47,280 bases of DNA from Clostridiales bacterium (GTDB lineage Bacteria > Bacillota > Clostridia > Lachnospirales > Lachnospiraceae): NCBI GenBank assembly GCA_029338615.1, contig JAQYAS010000122.1, forward strand, positions 1-47,280. Reading direction: 5' to 3'. Of the stretch, positions 43,881 through 47,280 are shown in pieces (the stretch's first letter is position 1; each line of letters starts with the position of its first letter). The notes under the pieces are model-generated. The model searched no databases. It had not been told where the DNA came from and saw only the letters and a program-made list of their open reading frames with translations. The translations under genes and the position numbers were made by a program.

Positions 43881-44708
43881 ATGGGAAATCCAACAAAAAA
43901 TTCAACGAAAAATTTTATGGAAAATCCAGTGGAAAATTCAATGGAAAAAATATTAAAGATTGACAACATTGAGAAGTATTATGGAAACAAATCCAATATG
44001 ACAAAGGCCATAGATGGGATATCATTCGATGTGGAGGCAGGAGAGTTCGTAGCTATCATGGGTGCATCCGGAAGCGGTAAGACGACACTGCTCAACTGCG
44101 TTTCAACTATAGATAAGGTTAGCAGCGGACACATCTATGTGGGCGGCAAGGATATCACAACACTCAAGGGCAACAAGCTTAACGAGTTCAGAAGAGAGGA
44201 GCTTGGATTTATATTCCAGGATTTCAATCTCCTCGATACACTCACAGCGTATGAGAATGTCGCACTGGCACTTTCCATACAGAATGTTCCTGCAAAGCAG
44301 ATAGATGCGAAGGTCAGAGCTGTTGCAAAGGAGCTTGAGATCGAGAGTGTTCTGAAGAAGTATCCGTATCAGATGTCGGGCGGTCAGAAACAGAGAGTAG
44401 CATCTGCGAGAGCAATCATCACTGATCCAAAGCTTGTGCTTGCAGATGAGCCTACGGGAGCACTCGATTCCAAGTCGGCAAAGCTGTTGCTTGAGAGACT
44501 TAAGCATCTGAATGAGGATCTCATGACAACGATACTCATGGTAACACACGATTCATTTACAGCCAGCTATGCAGGCAGGATTCTTTTCATCAAGGATGGC
44601 AAGGTGTTCCACGAGCTTAGAAGAGGAGGAGATACCAGAAAAGAGTTCTTCAATAAGATCATAGATGTCGTGACACTGCTTGGAGGTGATCTGAATGACG
44701 CTCTTTAA
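43881..44708 (+). CDS. BceA-type ABC transporter ATP-binding protein
   Basis: 275 residues. Walker A GASGSGKTT, Q-loop FIFQDFNLLD, ABC signature MSGGQKQRVASARA, Walker B LVLADEPTGALD, and the switch His in MVTHD. It powers the BceB-type permease in removing antimicrobial peptides from lipid II-cycle intermediates. An unusual N-terminal stretch of about 20 residues, NPTKNSTKNF and MENPVENSMEK, comes from short repeats of the AAAATTCAATGG type. GAGGAGG 7 nt before ATG 43881 supports this start. It overlaps the permease gene by 14 bp. Confidence 0.95.
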   Translation: MGNPTKNSTKNFMENPVENSMEKILKIDNIEKYYGNKSNMTKAIDGISFDVEAGEFVAIMGASGSGKTTLLNCVSTIDKVSSGHIYVGGKDITTLKGNKLNEFRREELGFIFQDFNLLDTLTAYENVALALSIQNVPAKQIDAKVRAVAKELEIESVLKKYPYQMSGGQKQRVASARAIITDPKLVLADEPTGALDSKSAKLLLERLKHLNEDLMTTILMVTHDSFTASYAGRILFIKDGKVFHELRRGGDTRKEFFNKIIDVVTLLGGDLNDAL

Positions 44709-46785
44709 GCTTTCCGTATCAAATATGAAGAAGAGTATAAAGGACTATGCCATATATTTCTTCACTCTGGTATTCGGTGTTGCAATCTTCTATGTGTTCA
44801 ATGCCATAGAGACGCAGACCGCCATGCTCCGGATATCGGCTGACACAAGACAGGTCGTGCAGCTCATGAGCAAGATGATCGCGGGCGTCAGCGTGTTCAT
44901 CGCATTTGTGCTCGGATTCCTCATCATATATGCAAGCCGTTTCCTGATGAAGAGGCGCAACAAAGAATTTGGTCTGTACCTCATCCTGGGAATGGGAAAA
45001 CGCAAGGTGTCCACAATGCTTTTCATAGAGACACTTATCATCGGACTTGTATCACTTGTGGTAGGACTTCTTGCCGGAATAGGGATCTCACAGCTCACAA
45101 GTGTACTCGTTGCAAACATGTTCGATGCAGATATGTCATCATATAGCTTTGTGTTCTCGGGCAGCGCATTTGCCAAGACCTGTCTGTATTTTGCAATCAT
45201 ATATTTGGTGGTTATAATTTTCAACACATTTATCATCAGCAAATGTAAGCTCATCGACCTTTTCCAGAATGGAAGAAAGTCTGAGAATGTCAAGATAAAG
45301 AATCCATGGGTATCAGTTATCGTGTTCCTGATATCAGCTGTATCACTTGGATATGCTTATCATGCGGTAATTACCGATATAAATGACATGTACATGAATG
45401 ATCTCTACAAGTGGATCGTGGTCGGATGCGTTGCAACGGTGCTTTTCTTCTGGTCAGTGTCCGGAATGCTCTTCAGGATCGTGTCATCCATGAAGAATGT
45501 GTACTATAAGGGACTCAATACATTTGTCGTCAGACAGATGAGCAGCCGTGTAAATACAAATGTACTTTCAATATCAGTCATCTGTCTGATGCTTTTTGTG
45601 ACAATATGTGTGCTTTCATCAGCGCTTGCAGTGAAGAATTCTTTAAATGAGGGCATTGCAAAGTACGCAAGAGCGGATGTGAGTATATCGAAAACCCAGA
45701 GCAGTGATTCAATCTATCATGACGAAGACGAGATGGGTAATGACAGCGAGACAAATGATCTTTTGAAGAAACTTGAGGTGACTGATGGAAAGAGCATAGA
45801 AGATGTATATAGTGAAAATAATGTGGATCTTGTATCATACTTCTCAGATTACGTTGACGTACACACATATACATGTCCTACACTTACAATCAGAAACTAT
45901 CTGGGAGATGAGGCACTGATTGATTCTCTTGGAATAGATGTAAACGCTTTGTCCAGATTTGAGGGAACGGAGGAGATCATATCACAGTCTGACTACAACA
46001 AGGTGGCAAAGATTTATGACAAAGCGGAGATCCAGCTTGCCGATGACGAGTATGCAATCCTGGCAAATTATAGAATATTCGTTAAGATCCGTGATGAGAG
46101 ACTTCAGGAGGGAAAAGAGATAGAGGTATATGGCAACAAGCTTAAACCGGTTATCTCGTATTGTATAGATGGTGATATAGAGCTTGCCACTCAGCCACTC
46201 AACACAGGTGTGTTTATCGTGCCGGATTCAGCCATTGAAGGTGCACAGTTCGCGAAAGAGTATTTCATCGGAAAGTATGCCGATCAGGACATAGATGCCA
46301 TACAGGATAGCGATACGATTATAAATAAGGTATCGAATAAGGATGTGACCTGCGGACTTATCACAGTAAACACTAAAGATAGTATTAAGGCAGCCAGCGT
46401 GGGAGTTGGAGCTATCGCATCATTTATAGGTATGTATATCGGACTCATATTCCTCATATCCGGTGCAGCCATCCTCGCACTCAAAGAGCTCTCAGAGAGC
46501 ACAGACAACATAGAGAGATACAAGATGCTCAGAAAGCTTGGCGTGGATCAGCACATGATCAACAAGGCTCTTTTCTCACAGATGGGACTATTCTTCGTAT
46601 TCCCACTTGCTCTCGCCATAATCCATTCGATATTTGGAATGATGGTCAGCACGAAGATTCTTGATACTATGGGAGCGTATGATATTGTAGGTGCTATCGG
46701 AATCACAGCAGCTATCGTGGTGATCATATATGGTGGATATTTCCTTATAACGTATCTGTGCAGCAGGAAGATTATCAGTGAGTGA
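44695..46785 (+). CDS. BceB-type ABC permease (FtsX-like, 10 TM)
   Basis: 696 residues. N-terminal TM helices and an FtsX-like domain (RRNKEFGLYLILGMGKRKVSTMLF), an extracytoplasmic domain of roughly 200 residues (about 310-560: AVKNSLNEGIAKYARADVSIS onward), then C-terminal TM helices with a second FtsX-like segment (DNIERYKMLRKLGVDQHMINKALFSQMGLFF). This is the BceB topology; the large domain sets peptide specificity, for example bacitracin, nisin or mersacidin types. The target drug cannot be read from the sequence. It also controls the BceS-type kinase through direct contact in known systems. Confidence 0.95.
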   Translation: MTLFKLSVSNMKKSIKDYAIYFFTLVFGVAIFYVFNAIETQTAMLRISADTRQVVQLMSKMIAGVSVFIAFVLGFLIIYASRFLMKRRNKEFGLYLILGMGKRKVSTMLFIETLIIGLVSLVVGLLAGIGISQLTSVLVANMFDADMSSYSFVFSGSAFAKTCLYFAIIYLVVIIFNTFIISKCKLIDLFQNGRKSENVKIKNPWVSVIVFLISAVSLGYAYHAVITDINDMYMNDLYKWIVVGCVATVLFFWSVSGMLFRIVSSMKNVYYKGLNTFVVRQMSSRVNTNVLSISVICLMLFVTICVLSSALAVKNSLNEGIAKYARADVSISKTQSSDSIYHDEDEMGNDSETNDLLKKLEVTDGKSIEDVYSENNVDLVSYFSDYVDVHTYTCPTLTIRNYLGDEALIDSLGIDVNALSRFEGTEEIISQSDYNKVAKIYDKAEIQLADDEYAILANYRIFVKIRDERLQEGKEIEVYGNKLKPVISYCIDGDIELATQPLNTGVFIVPDSAIEGAQFAKEYFIGKYADQDIDAIQDSDTIINKVSNKDVTCGLITVNTKDSIKAASVGVGAIASFIGMYIGLIFLISGAAILALKELSESTDNIERYKMLRKLGVDQHMINKALFSQMGLFFVFPLALAIIHSIFGMMVSTKILDTMGAYDIVGAIGITAAIVVIIYGGYFLITYLCSRKIISE

Positions 46786-46802
46786 GGGAAATGAAAATAT
46801 CC

Positions 46803-46860
46803 TTGCAAAAGAGCAAAAGTATGATAAAATTTAACCAATTATAAGAATATTGTATATAAT
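46803..46860 (+). promoter_or_regulatory. Possible promoter(s) of the antitoxin-like RNA
   Basis: TTGCAA (46803-46808) with TAAAAT (46825-46830) at 16-bp spacing. A second -10-like TATAAT at 46855-46860 would start RNA about 10 nt before the repeat-like element. Confidence 0.4.
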
Positions 46861-46876
46861 AAATATATAGGATTTT

Positions 46877-46912
46877 AGGGGGAGAGCTCCTGCCTTTAAG
46901 CGGAGGGTTTAA
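46877..46912 (+). ncRNA. Single ToxI-like antitoxin RNA repeat (type III TA remnant)
   Basis: A 36-nt unit with AGGGGGAGAGCTCC, then TGCCTTTAAGC, then GGAGGGTTTAAC. CTCC(T)GC pairs with GCGGAG around CTTTAA. The CCTTTAAG core and unit length resemble ToxI-type repeats, which come in several copies in active loci; here only one is seen. It is followed by a terminator and then a toxin fragment, the standard order of type III systems. Confidence 0.5.
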
Positions 46913-46917
46913 CAACA

Positions 46918-46950
46918 AAGAGAGACATCTTCGGATGTCTCTTATTTTTC
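46918..46950 (+). terminator. Terminator between antitoxin-like RNA and toxin fragment
   Basis: AGAGACATC-TTCG-GATGTCTCT, a perfect 9-bp stem with a UUCG tetraloop, followed by TATTTTTC. In type III TA loci such a terminator sets the antitoxin:toxin ratio. Confidence 0.9.
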
Positions 46951-46966
46951 ATATGAAAGGAAGTAT

Positions 46967-47077
46967 ATGAAGTTATACAGTGTTGCGGACGAGTATATAA
47001 AATACATAAGAAAGTCATTTCCAAAAGTTTACTCAAACAAGGGTAAACACGAAACAGATAGGAGGAATTCACAATGA
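46967..47077 (+). pseudogene. N-terminal fragment of a ToxN/AbiQ-type endoribonuclease toxin
   Basis: 36 codons: MKLYSVADEYIKYIRKSF, then PKVYSNKGKHETDRRNSQ, then stop. The pattern MK(F/L)Y(T/S)...YI.Y(L/I)...KV is the N-terminus of ToxN/AbiQ/CptN toxins, normally about 150-180 residues. The rest of the toxin is gone; sequence after about residue 31 is the ribosome site (GGAGG) and start of the next gene, with ATGA stop/start overlap. A deletion that joined the toxin start to the downstream gene explains this. The product should be inactive as a nuclease. Confidence 0.65.
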
Positions 47078-47280
47078 ATAAACATGTAGAAAAAGCTATG
47101 GAGATAAGAAACGAGACACCGATGGTCAATAACTGTGCGCAGACCATTCTGCGGGCTTACGCGGATGAGCTCGGAATAACAGGAGATATGGCGGCAAAGC
47201 TCAGTGCTAATTTCGGTGGTGGCATGAAATGTGGTTCAACCTGCGGTGCGATCACAGGAGGACTTATGGTACTTGGCGCT
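47074..47280 (+). CDS. C_GCAxxG_C_C family protein, N-terminal part
   Basis: 69 codons to the window edge. NNCAQTILRAYADELG, then NFGGGMKCGSTCGAITGGLMVLGA, carries the family's first Cys and CGAxxG motif. These are redox or metal proteins of unknown function, often in anaerobes, which can be membrane-linked. GGAGG (within 47060-47066) is well spaced from ATG 47074. The gene overlaps the stop of the toxin fragment by one ATGA, which may be a by-product of the deletion. The C-terminal cysteines lie outside the window. Confidence 0.88.
   Translation, partial: MNKHVEKAMEIRNETPMVNNCAQTILRAYADELGITGDMAAKLSANFGGGMKCGSTCGAITGGLMVLGA

Noticed and set aside
46865-46950. Riboswitch before the C_GCAxxG_C_C gene
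   Set aside because: The GGGGGAG...CCTTTAAG element does not match fluoride, preQ1, THF or guanidine consensus as I know them, and the following ToxN-like peptide makes a type III antitoxin remnant the better reading.

Overview
This window looks like chromosomal DNA of a gut Lachnospiraceae bacterium, probably close to Coprococcus or Roseburia. That placement is inferred from protein character, not from a search. The signs are an anaerobic fermentation toolkit (pyruvate formate-lyase with its activase, pyruvate phosphate dikinase), a Gram-positive BceRS-BceAB peptide-resistance module, HrcA/CIRCE control of groESL, a SigH-type sigma factor end, and family-typical proteins such as a DUF6062-like protein.

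Layout. 1-5029: the end of sigH, a tRNA-Thr on the minus strand, glnS, a papain-like amidase/peptidase, a cysteine-rich DUF6062-like protein and an OGG1-type 8-oxoguanine glycosylase. 5062-7245: groESL behind a textbook CIRCE operator. 7359-13366: a DUF4190-like membrane protein, then cdd, an M16C peptidase, era and recO. 13392-21306: glyS and ppdK, with a MocR-type regulator and an orphan EctB-type transaminase set among them, and a 34-bp minisatellite before ppdK. 21414-27566: a CDF transporter, an alpha/beta hydrolase broken by an amber codon, an HD hydrolase, a dGTPase, an auto-regulated membrane-protein/XRE pair with three matching operators, and a lipoprotein broken by an ochre codon.

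27929-33006 is the most unusual part: an RNA-repair-type gene set. It comprises an Rnl2-like RNA ligase, a Thg1-like 3'-5' polymerase, a TIGR02452/PARG macrodomain protein, a metallophosphoesterase and two unknown proteins. All lie on one strand and are followed by two aberrant tRNA-like genes. One has a Glu-type body with no anticodon triplet (4-nt anticodon loop). The other has an Asn-type body, a 6-bp acceptor stem and anticodon AAC. The likely theme is sensing or repair of damaged tRNA; this is inference.

33207-39909: ftsH, whose ribosome binding site can pair over 14 bp with an upstream strand (possible RNA thermometer or riboregulator), a Crp/Fnr regulator divergent from pflB, and pflA. 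39928-46785: an AraC sensor-domain remnant, a 2-hydroxyacyl-CoA dehydratase-like protein, and a BceRS-BceAB module with a recognisable BceR-type operator before the ABC genes. 46803-47280: a decayed type III toxin-antitoxin locus (one antitoxin-like repeat, terminator, first ~30 codons of a ToxN/AbiQ-type toxin) running into a C_GCAxxG_C_C family gene cut by the window edge.

Several start codons were moved from the longest reading frame to the one with a Shine-Dalgarno sequence: ppdK, glyS, ftsH, dgt, the RNA ligase, the Thg1-like gene and the response regulator. No CRISPR array, insertion sequence or rRNA was seen.
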